A DNA stretch of 64,000 bases from DAIOEK01 sp963828285 (GTDB taxonomy: Bacteria > Chloroflexota > Anaerolineae > Anaerolineales > Anaerolineaceae): NCBI GenBank assembly GCA_963828285.1, contig CAWHEB010000008.1, positions 124,001 through 188,000 of the forward strand. The letters are read 5' to 3'. Below the pieces are notes generated by a model, which did not search any database, was not told where the DNA came from, and saw only the letters and a list, made by a program, of their open reading frames with translations. Below, in pieces: positions 8,875 to 17,636 of this stretch. The translations under genes and the position numbers were made by a program. Within the stretch, counting starts at the first letter, position 1, and every line of letters begins with the position of its first letter.

Positions 8875-10572
8875 ATGAAAAAGCGCATCTTCCTGGTTCC
8901 GTTCTTGGTCATATTTATCGCATCCGCATGCATCTTCCCGTTGGGACCATCCCAGGGAAGCCAATCCTCAGGTGGATTGGACGCTCCCGTTGTTAAAAAC
9001 ATGCCGTCCGAATTGCCAGGTGATCGACCTGGATGGCGAGGTTCCCTCGGCTGGTGCGGCTGCCCTGCAGGTTCTCGCGGAATATGATCCCACGGTGATC
9101 GAGCTGGTCGATGCGGTGACCGATTCCGAGCAGGCTGCGCTGGAAGGACTCCGCGCAGATTTGCAGGCGGAAATCGATGCTCAGAATGAGCAATCGTCCA
9201 TTGGGACAGATGCCAGGGAAATGGGATGGTTGTTCCAACCGTTCAGGGCACATTGAAGGATGCTGTTGCGGTGCCGGTGGAAGATCAACGCCCAATTCTG
9301 CAGCAGGAATCAACTGGACCGGGGAATGCGGGGGTCATCATCTCTTTGTTGTCTGGGTTATTAGGTGACATGGTTACCGGTTCCATTACCGAGCAATTCA
9401 ATATCTCCAAGTCGCATACAGAAACTAAAGATGGTGCTACCACCACCATGAGCACGGAGATGGGCCGAAACGCCGACGGCACCACCGTCTTCCAGATGGG
9501 CATGAAAACCGAAAAAACCGTGGATGGAAAAAGGGTGAAGATCGAGTTTGATTCCAAAGTGGATGGGACCCGCTGTCCGAACGCTGCGGGACAGGTTTCC
9601 TTCACTGTCAAGACCCGTACCAGCGCCTACTCAGGAAAGTCAGGATACACCCAGGATCTCATCTCGCATGTGCGGGCAGAGGTGGATGATAATGCTGAAA
9701 TCGTTAAAACGACTATCGATGTCGAACAGGCTACCCGGCAAGTCAAAGACGGGCGCGAGATCTACATTGAGACTGCCACAACTTTCAAACACGCTGGCGA
9801 AGAAGTTCGTGGGAGTGAAGAATCGAACTTTCGGGTGGTTCGCGCATCATCAAAAGCGAAATCCAGCGATCAGAGTGTCTCAAACGATGGGCTGATATCT
9901 GCCTGGATCATGGGGGAAGTCTCGCTCATGATGGCAAAAGAAAAATGGATGAACGGCGCCTGCGTGAAGATCGAAGCGAAATCACCCGGGCTGGTGGAAG
10001 TCAGCTCGGTCACCGAGATCCCAGTCAAGGTCATGCATATATTTGAAGGCGGCGAGGTCAAATCCAAGTTGACAGCGGAGCTGTCCGGCAAGGAATCCGT
10101 AGATCCGACTAAGCTGGCGCAGACGCCGGGGACGATCAAATACACCGCGCCTAACGAGAGAGGTAAAAGCGCAACCATACTGCTCACTGCAACTTCCAAG
10201 CGCGGGAAGGCAAAACTTGAGCTCAATGCAAATACTGGTGGAGCGGCCTATCTCATCGTCGGAGGTCTCGATGATTGGCAGACCAGCACTGCAGTATGTG
10301 ACATCATGCAGCCGTTCGCACTCACCAGCCCTATATTGACCTTGAACTTTTCTGGCGGATTATCGGGTACGTACTCCTATTCCGGAGGACCTTTCAATGC
10401 CACAGGTGGTAGTAGCTATTCCATTTCACTCCCTGAAGGCATAGGAAAACCAGGCTCAATGACCGGCGGTGGCACCGGTTGCGTGGATACACCGTTGGGT
10501 ACCCAGTGTAATAGTGGTACCGAGCAATACACACTCACACCTCTTGAGCCCGATGCAACTTGCACGCAGTGA
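8875..10572 (+). CDS. Large lipoprotein, tandem paralogue 1, two frame breaks
   Basis: Envelope lipoprotein of about 565 residues when joined. The signal peptide MKKRIFLVPFLVIFIASAC ends in a lipobox (Cys19). It is nearly identical to the gene at 10794 for some 430 residues and then diverges: this copy ends in a Gly/Ser-rich stretch with several cysteines (GGTGCVDTPLGTQC). Two frame changes are required, near 9022 (joining to DLDGEVPSAGAAALQVL) and near 9230 (joining to VPTVQGTLKDAVAV). Fragments are 8875-9087, 8972-9256 and 9226-10572. The intact sister confirms that these are breaks. I recognise no named domain. Confidence 0.7.
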
Positions 10573-10708
10573 TCACAAGAGCGGGCAGTTAGGATTCAGA
10601 ATGATCCTTTTGAATATGATCTGCGATCCAGATAATCAATATTTCCTGGGTTCGGCTTGAGGCAGACATTCTATGGTTTGTTAGATCTGTCAAATACGAA
10701 TTGTTATT

Positions 10709-10793
10709 CCGAATCAAGTGGGATTCTGAGAGTGACAAAACAATACAATCTGCGATTATCAATAACTCGACAACTTTTTGGACAGAGGAAAAT
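10709..10793 (+). repeat. Duplicated upstream leader, copy 2
   Basis: Counterpart of 8790-8874: the first 18 bases are identical (CCGAATCAAGTGGGATTC), and the last 20 are near identical around the GGACAGAGG binding site. The middle has drifted. Confidence 0.7.
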
Positions 10794-12548
10794 ATGAAAA
10801 AGCGCATCTTCCTGGTTCCGTTCTTAGTAATATTCGTCGCATCCGCATGCATCTTCCCGTTGGGACCATCCCAGGGAAGCCAATCCGCAGGCGGATTGGA
10901 TGCTCCTGACGTTAAACACCTGCCGATCGAATTGCCAATGATCGACCTGGATGGCGAGATTCCCTCGGCTGGTGCGGCTGCTCTGCAGGCACTCGTGGAA
11001 TACGATCCAACAGTGAGCGAACTGGTTGATGCAGTCACGGCATCCGAGCGGGCTGCACTGGTGGGTCTCCGCTCAGATTTGCAGGCGGAAATCGATGCTC
11101 AGAATGAGCAATCGTCATTAGGAACAGAACCAACGAAGATAGGATTTTCTTTTCCTTCTTACCAAAGCACTTTGAAGGATGCCGTATCAGTACCGGCGGA
11201 GAAACGAAGGCTGGTCCTGCAGGAAGGTTCGGATGGACCCGGCAATGCGGGGGTCATCATCTCTTTGTTGTCTGGTGTGTTGGGGGATATGGTTACTGGG
11301 TCAATTTCCGAGCAATTCAATATCTCCAAGTCGAATACAGAAACAGAAGATGGCGCTACCACCACAATGAGCACAGAGATGGGGCGGAATGCCGATGGCA
11401 CCACCGTCTTCCAGATGGGCATGAAAACAGAAAAAACCGTGAATGGAAAAAAGGTAAAGATCGAGTTTGATTCCAAGGTGGATGGGACCCGCTGTCCGAA
11501 TGCAGCAGGACAGGTTTCGTTCACTGTCAAGACCCGGACTAGTGCTTATTCAGGCGAATCCGGATACACCCAGGATCTCACCTCGCATGTGCGGGCAGAG
11601 GTGGATGATAATGCTGAAATCGTTAACACGACCATAGATGTCGAACAGGCTACCCGGCAGGTCAAAGACGGGCGCGAGATCTATATCGAAACAGCGACAA
11701 CTTTCAAGCACGCAGGCGAAGAGATTAATAAAAGTGAAGAATCGAACTTTCGGGTGGTACGCGCGTCATCGAAGGCGAAATCCAGCGATCAGGGTGTCTC
11801 TAATGATGGTTTGTTGTCCGCCTGGATCATGGGGGAAGTTTCGCTGGCGATGGCTAAAGAAAAATGGATGAACGGCGCCTGCGTGAAGATCGAAGCACAA
11901 TCTCCCGGCAAGGTGGAAGTAAGTTCGGTCACTGACATCCCGGTCAAGGTCATCCACAAGTTTGAAGGCGGTGAGGTCAAATCCAAGTTGACGGTGGAGC
12001 TATCCGGCAAGGAATCGGTGTCACCGCTTAAGCTGGCTCAGACACCAGGGACCCTGAGATACACAGCACCTGGCAAAAATGGCGAAAAAGCGGTCATCGA
12101 TCTGACTGCCACCTCCAAACGAGGGAAGGCGAAACTTGCTTTGGATGCCAGTACAGGCGAGCCATCTTACCAGGTCAATGACGCACAATATGCTGGTTTT
12201 TCATGGGAAACCAAATGTATCCCCGCGCTGGATAAGCCGTACCAGATCTCCTGGACAAGTCCTCAGGGGAGCGCGAAATTCCAGTTTTCCCCCAATAGTG
12301 CACTAGCCGGGAAGGCGGATTATTTTGTGGTAAACACACTGCCAGATTATAAAGCAACCATTGAGGGGAGTGGTTCATATATCATCTCAGTCTTGAGTGC
12401 AACACCGGACGGTTCACCAACAGATATGTCGATAGATATCGAAGGTCAAGGAACAATCACACAATGCGTGGGTGGCAATTGTACAACTATGGATAGCCCA
12501 TTCGAACAATCTGTCCCGATCATCGTCAGTGATGCGACCTGTGAGTGA
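10794..12548 (+). CDS. Large lipoprotein, tandem paralogue 2 (intact)
   Basis: 584-residue lipoprotein with lipobox FVASAC (Cys19). The body is mostly beta/charged: a helical segment ELVDAVTASERAALVGLRSDLQAEI (about 78-102), a segment GNAGVIISLLSGVLGDMVTGSI (about 155), and a long hydrophilic middle with IYIETATTFKHAGEE. The last 150 residues (from TATSKRGKAKL on) differ completely from copy 1 and contain a few cysteines. ATG 10794 follows GACAGAGG. I find no catalytic motif and do not recognise the family; it is probably a surface or periplasm-like binding protein. It ends before a hairpin at 12598. Confidence 0.75.
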   Translation: MKKRIFLVPFLVIFVASACIFPLGPSQGSQSAGGLDAPDVKHLPIELPMIDLDGEIPSAGAAALQALVEYDPTVSELVDAVTASERAALVGLRSDLQAEIDAQNEQSSLGTEPTKIGFSFPSYQSTLKDAVSVPAEKRRLVLQEGSDGPGNAGVIISLLSGVLGDMVTGSISEQFNISKSNTETEDGATTTMSTEMGRNADGTTVFQMGMKTEKTVNGKKVKIEFDSKVDGTRCPNAAGQVSFTVKTRTSAYSGESGYTQDLTSHVRAEVDDNAEIVNTTIDVEQATRQVKDGREIYIETATTFKHAGEEINKSEESNFRVVRASSKAKSSDQGVSNDGLLSAWIMGEVSLAMAKEKWMNGACVKIEAQSPGKVEVSSVTDIPVKVIHKFEGGEVKSKLTVELSGKESVSPLKLAQTPGTLRYTAPGKNGEKAVIDLTATSKRGKAKLALDASTGEPSYQVNDAQYAGFSWETKCIPALDKPYQISWTSPQGSAKFQFSPNSALAGKADYFVVNTLPDYKATIEGSGSYIISVLSATPDGSPTDMSIDIEGQGTITQCVGGNCTTMDSPFEQSVPIIVSDATCE

Positions 12549-12597
12549 GCGAATATTGCTGAATTAATAGGTGAAGTAAATACACACTCTCAAGTAT

Positions 12598-12632
12598 GGG
12601 AAATTGTGACTCGAGCTCGTTAACAATTTCCC
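12598..12632 (+). terminator. Hairpin after lipoprotein pair
   Basis: GGGAAATTGT (12598-12607) pairs perfectly with ACAATTTCCC (12623-12632) across a 15-nt loop. It lies 50 bases after the stop codon. No T-run follows, so termination may be rho-dependent, or this may be an mRNA-stabilising end. Confidence 0.5.
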
Positions 12633-12767
12633 CCATAGCTCATATTAATTTCGCTGGAAACCGGAATTTCTTTGAAATCGTATCATCTAACAAAGGATGG
12701 TAATGATTCTCGGGTTAGATTTTGGATATAACTTAATATTCGTTGGTTATAGACGTGAAAAAACCAT

Positions 12768-12964
12768 CCTAAACCAGAATTATTTTCCCACTATACTGTC
12801 ACAAGTGACAGTTGCATTCTGACACTTCCATGGTTATAATCTGAATTAGAAAATTAGTTCTAATTATAGATACCATGTCCTTGATCAAACTGTACCATAA
12901 CAATCAAACTGCCCACATTGCCTTGCACCTGTGATTATCATTTGAAACAAATAACAAATGATCG
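12768..12964 (+). ncRNA. Noncoding element copy 1 with own promoter (possible sRNA locus)
   Basis: Begins CCTAAAC, then palindrome TGTCACAAGTGACA (12797-12810), -35 TTGCAT (12812-12817), 17-bp spacer, -10 TATAAT (12835-12840). Downstream blocks GTACCATAACAATCAAAC (12892-12909) and TTGAAACAAATAAC (12942-12955) recur in the same order and similar spacing in an inverted copy at 58162-58338. No protein gene follows on this strand: the next ORF (13210-14155) is antisense. A short ATG frame at 12874 (19 codons) is not conserved in the other copy. A 7-bp stem at 13095-13120 could end the transcript. RNA production is inferred, not shown. Confidence 0.5.
12812..12840 (+). promoter_or_regulatory. Sigma-70-like promoter abutting a palindrome
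   Basis: TTGCAT-17-TATAAT. The 18-bp palindrome ACTGTCAC-AA-GTGACAGT (12795-12812) ends on the first base of the -35 box, a position suited to an activator or repressor. Confidence 0.6.
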
Positions 12965-13094
12965 CTATTTTTTCGACAGATGGAATTAACCTATCCATTA
13001 ATAAAGGGCGTAGATTCTTGACCACTAAGAGGAAAATGAGATTTAGACGACGGGATTATGTTTTTGTAACTCCTTGCCCATCCACCGGATGTAT

Positions 13095-13120
13095 AAGCGC
13101 CCTTCAATTGAAAGGCGCTT
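13095..13120 (+). terminator. Hairpin, possible end of the 12.8-kb transcript
   Basis: AAGCGCC (13095-13101) pairs with GGCGCTT (13114-13120), extended inward by TTC/GAA. An AT-rich stretch follows, without a clean T-run. It could also serve the minus-strand oxidoreductase ending at 13210. Confidence 0.4.
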
Positions 13121-13209
13121 GACCAAAATTTCCTTATTTTATCGTTTGGCAATTTACCCAAAAAGAATCTGCTGCTTAAGCATGGTCTCTGAAAAATGAA
13201 ATACCGGCT

Positions 13210-14155
13210 TCAAGCCTGATCGACCACAATCACCACTTTCCCTTGCGCGTGCCCCCGGCTAATATAACGCATGGCTTCAGCGGTTGCTGCCAACGGATAG
13301 GTCCTGTCGATGATCGGCCTGATCTTCCCCTCTTCCACCAGCTTGATGAGGAACTCCAGGTCTTTGGAAGATGGTCTTGCCGAGAGGTGATGCATCTTCT
13401 TCCCTCCAAAAGAGTGTAACCAACCGAAAAGCATGACGCTGAACAGTTGCGTTAGAGCTCCTCCAAGCACAACCAGGGTCCCTTTCGGGGTAAGTAGTCT
13501 CTTATACGCAGAGAGTAGATTGGTTGCCGTTCACCGCCATGATCAGGTCATATTTTTTACTGCTCACGGTGAAATCCTCTTTCGAGTAATCTATGATGAA
13601 ATCCGCGCCAATCGATCGAACGATTTCCACGTTGTGAGGACTGCACACAGCCGTCACTTCCGCACCGTAATATTTGGCAAGCTGAACAGTGAAGTTGCCC
13701 ACGCCTCCTCCGGCGCCACAGATCAACACTTTCTGCCCGGTTTGGATGTTACCCAGGCCGCGTAATCCCTGTAACGCGGTGAACCCGGCCATTGGAACTG
13801 CCGCTGTATCGATGAAGGATACTCCAGCCGGTTTTTTTGCGAAGAATCTTTCAGGAGCACATGCAAATTCAGCGAATCCGCCGAAACCGTTTCCTGCCAG
13901 GTCCCCAAAAACTTCCTCGCCCACCTTGAAATTTTGTACATTTTTTCCAACAGCCTCCACTACACCGGCCACGTCGGCGCCAAAGATCCTCCCCTTGGGG
14001 ATGATCCCCATACTCATCGAACGGTAATCAGCGGCATTGATGGCTACAGCAAACACCTTGATCAACACTTCGTTGTCAGCCGGGATGGGTTTTTCTACTT
14101 CGCGCAGCACGAGAACATCCGGGGAATTGCCTTTTTCATATACGATCGCTTTCAA
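13210..14155 (-). CDS. Zinc-independent quinone oxidoreductase-like MDR protein, one frame break
   Basis: Medium-chain dehydrogenase/reductase using NAD(P)H, about 315 residues. N-terminal GroES-like domain (MKAIVYEKGNSPDVLVLREVEKP style; GADVAGVVEAVGKNV), then a Rossmann domain with CGAGGGVGNFTVQLAK. No catalytic zinc cysteines are seen, which fits the QOR branch. One frame change near 13525 joins VNGNQS to LLSAYKRLLTPKGTLVVLGGALTQ; fragments are 14155-13502 and 13470-13210. The C-terminal part (EEGKIRPIIDRTYPLAATAEAM) is standard. Monocistronic as far as can be seen. Physiological substrate unknown. Confidence 0.8.
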
Positions 14156-14211
14156 TTATTCCTCCCATTTTTTGCTCTATGATCACAGTCAATCTATTGC
14201 AGTTCACCGGA

Positions 14212-14436
14212 TCATTCTTCTTTTACTTCACATTGGAATACTTCACCAATGGTTACACCGAAAACGTCGGCAATTCTGAAAGCCAGGTCCAACGAAGGTG
14301 AATACTTTCCGGCTTCAATGGCAATGATGGTTTGTCTTGATGCAGACGCTTTTTCTGCCAACTCCTGCTGTGTCATTTCACCGGCGAAGAAACGCAGCGT
14401 CCGAATGTGGTTGGAAATGACAAACTTTTTAGGCAC
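14212..14436 (-). CDS. XRE-family helix-turn-helix regulator (YozG/YgzD type)
   Basis: 74 residues: a compact HTH domain (MTQQELAEKASASRQTIIAIEAGKY) with the short C terminus IGEVFQCE typical of small regulators that pair with a membrane protein. I start it at GTG 14436 (VPKKFVISNHIRTLR), which overlaps the end of the upstream membrane-protein gene by 8 bases; upstream codons in frame lie inside that gene and lack similarity. Translational coupling is likely. It probably represses its own operon from the promoter at 14975-15003. Confidence 0.8.
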   Translation of the reverse strand: MPKKFVISNHIRTLRFFAGEMTQQELAEKASASRQTIIAIEAGKYSPSLDLAFRIADVFGVTIGEVFQCEVKEE

Positions 14437-14935
14437 GATAAACCCCCTTGCGGTAGTAATACAGCTTGGCTGCACCTTCCAATGCTGATCCCGCGCTAAA
14501 GGAGACGAACACCATGTTCAACATGACCATGGGTGGGTAATTGAGGATAAGGGTAACCAGTCCGGCTACGAATCCTACGCCGGCGCAAATGAAACCGATC
14601 TGGTTGGATTTCAGCCCGATCAGATTATCCATCTCATCTTCGACCATCTCTAATTCGATGGACTTCTCGATTTCCTTGTCATCGACTGATTCGTTTTTGA
14701 TAGTTTTGTTGATCGCCACAGAGATCGATAGAAGAATGTGAAAGACGATCTGGATGATAATGGTAGCCACAATACCTATGCCGATGAAGATCAACATAGT
14801 GCTTGCCCAGAATTTCAGATCCCCCTGGGAGACAGCACCGGAATTGTATCGGCCAAAGCCATAGACGAGATAACTGACTAAAACCAAAACCATTGAAACG
14901 ATGTTGACTATGATTCTTTTTTCCTGATAAGACAT
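14429..14935 (-). CDS. Four-helix membrane protein (DUF2178/DUF3796-like partner of XRE regulator)
   Basis: 168 residues with about four transmembrane helices: two before and two after a charged acidic loop (ESVDDKEIEKSIELEMVEDEMDNLI, about 85-110). The start is ATG 14935 (MSYQEKR), preceded by AAGGAGTG. Overlaps the XRE gene by 8 bases. Such two-gene units are common in Firmicutes and Chloroflexota; the membrane partner may sense envelope state and tune the regulator, but no mechanism is established. The DUF assignment is tentative. Confidence 0.65.
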   Translation of the reverse strand: MSYQEKRIIVNIVSMVLVLVSYLVYGFGRYNSGAVSQGDLKFWASTMLIFIGIGIVATIIIQIVFHILLSISVAINKTIKNESVDDKEIEKSIELEMVEDEMDNLIGLKSNQIGFICAGVGFVAGLVTLILNYPPMVMLNMVFVSFSAGSALEGAAKLYYYRKGVYRA

Positions 14936-14974
14936 TTTTTCTTCACTCCTTGGTATGTAATTATTGATGTACAT

Positions 14975-15003
14975 ATAGTAAAGTATTATTATCTATTTGT
15001 CAA
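14975..15003 (-). promoter_or_regulatory. Promoter of membrane-protein/XRE operon
   Basis: On the minus strand, TTGACA (15003-14998), 17-bp spacer, TACTAT (14980-14975). Predicted start near 14968 leaves a leader of about 33 nt before ATG 14935. The surrounding tract is very AT-rich. Confidence 0.7.
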
Positions 15004-15209
15004 GTATTTTTTACATTTTGTATATTATTATTTTCTTATCCGAAAATACACAAGACAAAATCATTCCTTTTTATAAAACCTGCAAGATTTAGCTGATATA
15101 ACGAGGAAACCCCAGAATGCAGGAGACGTAGAATGTATATTGGAGCGAAGTCAATAGAATACTAAAATGCAATAAACGGAATATCTAAAGAAGGGAAGCT
15201 ACAAAATCC

Positions 15210-15458
15210 ATGACAAAACCCATTGTTGATAAAAAATCCGTGATTCTCGATGGATATACCATCAAATATCATGCAAATGGACAAACGATCTGGTCTAAAG
15301 GCAAAGTGTTGGATGGACAGCCGGATGGCTACTGGGAGTGGTATCGCATTGATGGAACCATCAAACGGTCGGGGTATTTCCAAATGGGTGCAGTAGTAGG
15401 GGTATGGACCACTTACGACCAGAGTGGCAATGTGTTTAAAGTGACGAAGAAAAAGTAA
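15210..15458 (+). CDS. MORN-like repeat (YwqK-type) small protein
   Basis: 82 residues with two imperfect repeats of the pattern G-x-W-x-Y-x-x-(D/N)-G-x-x-x-x-x-G: IKYHANGQTIWSKGKVLDG and YWEWYRIDGTIKRSGYFQMG, ending VGVWTTYDQSGN. This is the MORN_2/YwqK arrangement, usually found in longer proteins. Binding site is weak (GAAGGGA, 14 bases away). Soluble. Some relatives are annotated as toxin-antitoxin YwqK antitoxins, but no partner is adjacent here. Confidence 0.7.
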   Translation: MTKPIVDKKSVILDGYTIKYHANGQTIWSKGKVLDGQPDGYWEWYRIDGTIKRSGYFQMGAVVGVWTTYDQSGNVFKVTKKK

Positions 15459-15577
15459 TCTCAAATTTTGGGTTCCCTTTCCCGTATAATAAAACGTCTG
15501 CCTGTGTAAGGGGTTGTATTATTTGGCAGATTACATCGTTTTAGCAATCATAAACAAAATAGCAAGGGGAGCAATTC

Positions 15578-16315
15578 ATGATCGCAGTAGAAAACAACAA
15601 CGCCGAATCGCAATGGAAAAGCATTTACCTGGTTGGTGGAATTTTCGCCATTCTCTCTTTATTCGCAGTCGTACTCGATATCATCATCGGCTCTTCTTTA
15701 GGTGGCGACTTGACCTCCCTTCCTCAAACAGCGGTGGACAGGTTCGCTCAATTCCAGCTTAATCCCTGGTTGGGTTTATATAATCTCGATTTACTCAATA
15801 CGATTAACCAGATGATCTCGATACCGGTCTATTTTGCTTTATACGCTGTGCATCGCAGATTGAACCAACCTTTCGCATTGCTGACCCTGATCGTTTTCTT
15901 GATTGGTACCACCATTTTCATCACCAACAACGCAGCTCTACCCATGCTTGAACTGAGCGGAAGGTACGCTAATGCATCCGAATCGCAAAAGGCCTTAATT
16001 GCAGCGGCCGGTGAAGGATTGCTCGCCAGAGGTGCACATGGAAGTCTGGGGGTTTTCTTTGGGTTTGCTCTTTCGCTCATCTCCACTTTCTTGATGTCTT
16101 TGGTTATGCTCCGGGGCAAGATTTTCGGCAAGGTTACATCTTACCTGGGGGTCATCGGGAATATTCTGATGTTTGCCTATGTAGTGCTGGTTACCTTCTT
16201 GCCATCCAGTAAATCAATTGCAATGGTCATGGCAATGCCCGGAGGACTCCTTTCGTTGGCATGGATGATCCTATTCACCATCAAATTATTCAAATTATCA
16301 AGCGTTAAGGAATAA
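15578..16315 (+). CDS. DUF4386-like membrane protein
   Basis: 245-residue integral membrane protein with about six helices. The layout (helix at residues 17-40; soluble loop with TAVDRFAQFQLNPWLGLYNLDLLN; helix pairs at 85-115, 145-170, 185-240) resembles DUF4386 proteins. CAAGGGGAG precedes ATG 15578 by 6 bases. Four bases separate it from the next gene, so they form an operon. No enzymatic motif; function unknown. Confidence 0.65.
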   Translation: MIAVENNNAESQWKSIYLVGGIFAILSLFAVVLDIIIGSSLGGDLTSLPQTAVDRFAQFQLNPWLGLYNLDLLNTINQMISIPVYFALYAVHRRLNQPFALLTLIVFLIGTTIFITNNAALPMLELSGRYANASESQKALIAAAGEGLLARGAHGSLGVFFGFALSLISTFLMSLVMLRGKIFGKVTSYLGVIGNILMFAYVVLVTFLPSSKSIAMVMAMPGGLLSLAWMILFTIKLFKLSSVKE

Positions 16316-16319
16316 TCCT

Positions 16320-16847
16320 ATGTCTGGAATAGGTCATCTCGCTCCTGGTTTTGCAGCTAAATACTCCCAACCAGAAATTCCACTGCTGATTTTATTATTG
16401 GCAAGTGAAACGAATGATATTCTTTATGGAGTATTCTCGACTGTCGGCATCGAGCCAAAATCAAGTATCGCGTCCATGGATTTCACGAATGGCATCAAAT
16501 ATCTGAGTCAGGTCGCAAACCCATGGTCCCATGGATTCTTCATGTCTCTGGTTTGGGCGGGAATTGCGTTTGGAATCACCTACTTGATTACAAATAACCG
16601 CCAAACAAGCGGAGTGATTGGTCTGGTGGTTTTCAGCCACTGGATCTTTGACTTTCTGATGCATTCCAACTTACCCTTGTTTTTCAACGGTTCGCCACTC
16701 ATTGGGCTGGGTCTCGAAAATTCAGGCAGTGGTTTTCTTTTTGTGACCGTGCTGGATCTTCTCATGCTTGCCATTGGAATTTGGTTGTATATTATAGGAA
16801 GGAAGCGAAACACAACCAAAAGGAACCTTTCAGCAATTAGGGATTAG
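16320..16847 (+). CDS. Membrane protein, metal-dependent hydrolase-like (YdjM/DUF457 style)
   Basis: 175 residues, four to five transmembrane helices. Histidines placed as WSHG (about 60) and SHWIFDFLMH (about 105), plus Asp in ETNDILYG, resemble membrane-bound metal-dependent hydrolases of the YdjM group, though similarity is weak. Starts 4 bases after the DUF4386-like gene with AAGGA as binding site. Likely works in the envelope together with its neighbour. Function not assigned. Confidence 0.6.
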   Translation: MSGIGHLAPGFAAKYSQPEIPLLILLLASETNDILYGVFSTVGIEPKSSIASMDFTNGIKYLSQVANPWSHGFFMSLVWAGIAFGITYLITNNRQTSGVIGLVVFSHWIFDFLMHSNLPLFFNGSPLIGLGLENSGSGFLFVTVLDLLMLAIGIWLYIIGRKRNTTKRNLSAIRD

Positions 16848-16954
16848 CTTCTCTACGAATAAATTGACCAAGAATACTTGTTATTGAATATTTTCGGAAA
16901 TCGAATACCAGTCAGTAGGACTGGAACCTTATTGGATCATAAAGGTGGGTAAAA

Positions 16955-17446
16955 ATGGATTCGGCACAAGGAGATTTTCGGGTATTTCAGGATCAACTCA
17001 ACAAGGGATCGATCCAACGGGCGTACAAGACCATAATCTCGTACATGACAGGATTGCGTACACACTTCGCTTCCATTTATACTGATTCTGCAGTCTCTGG
17101 TTTGTATTTGGGGTACCTGGATATGACCTACTTTGCAGTGTTTCCGCCTGCGATAAAACTCCACGATTTAAAGATCGCTATCGTATTCAATTATGACGAA
17201 TTTCGATTCGAAGCCTGGCTTGCAGCCCGTAATCGTAAGATCCATCAAAAGTATTGGGAGTTGTTCAAAGACAGTCAATGGGATCAATATAAAATTATCA
17301 CTCCTGGTGCTGGTATTGATGCAATTGTTGAGTATGGCCTTGCTAGCAATTTCGACATCAGCCAATCGGATATATTGACTTCAACCATTACTAAGAATTT
17401 AACAAAATTCATTGAGGACATGGTGGGATTTCTTACCCAGAAATAA
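16955..17446 (+). CDS. DUF7000 family protein
   Basis: 163-residue soluble protein. From memory the layout matches DUF7000: an N-terminal helix AYKTIISYMTGLRTHF, then YLGYLDMTYFAVFP, LKIAIVFNYDEFRFEAWLAARN, QKYWELFKDSQW and a C-terminal FIEDMVGFLTQ. GGTGGG lies 8 bases before the ATG. No catalytic residue is obvious and no function is known. Stands alone. Confidence 0.7.
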   Translation: MDSAQGDFRVFQDQLNKGSIQRAYKTIISYMTGLRTHFASIYTDSAVSGLYLGYLDMTYFAVFPPAIKLHDLKIAIVFNYDEFRFEAWLAARNRKIHQKYWELFKDSQWDQYKIITPGAGIDAIVEYGLASNFDISQSDILTSTITKNLTKFIEDMVGFLTQK

Positions 17447-17636
17447 CTAATTTAGATATATGATAATTGTTAAAAATCAAACAATAGGATTTAAGTCCGG
17501 TAGACCTAAACTGACAGACTTTGCAATACAGCATCGGTCTTCAAGATGATTCTATAGAATTATTCAAGGGGTTCATAATTGCATCGATTGTATTTGGATC
17601 AGAATATCTGATAGCTGCTTACTAACGTCAGGATAA

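Noticed and set aside
12874..12933. Short ORF inside noncoding element copy 1
   Set aside because: 19 codons, no binding site, and the reading frame is not kept in copy 2.
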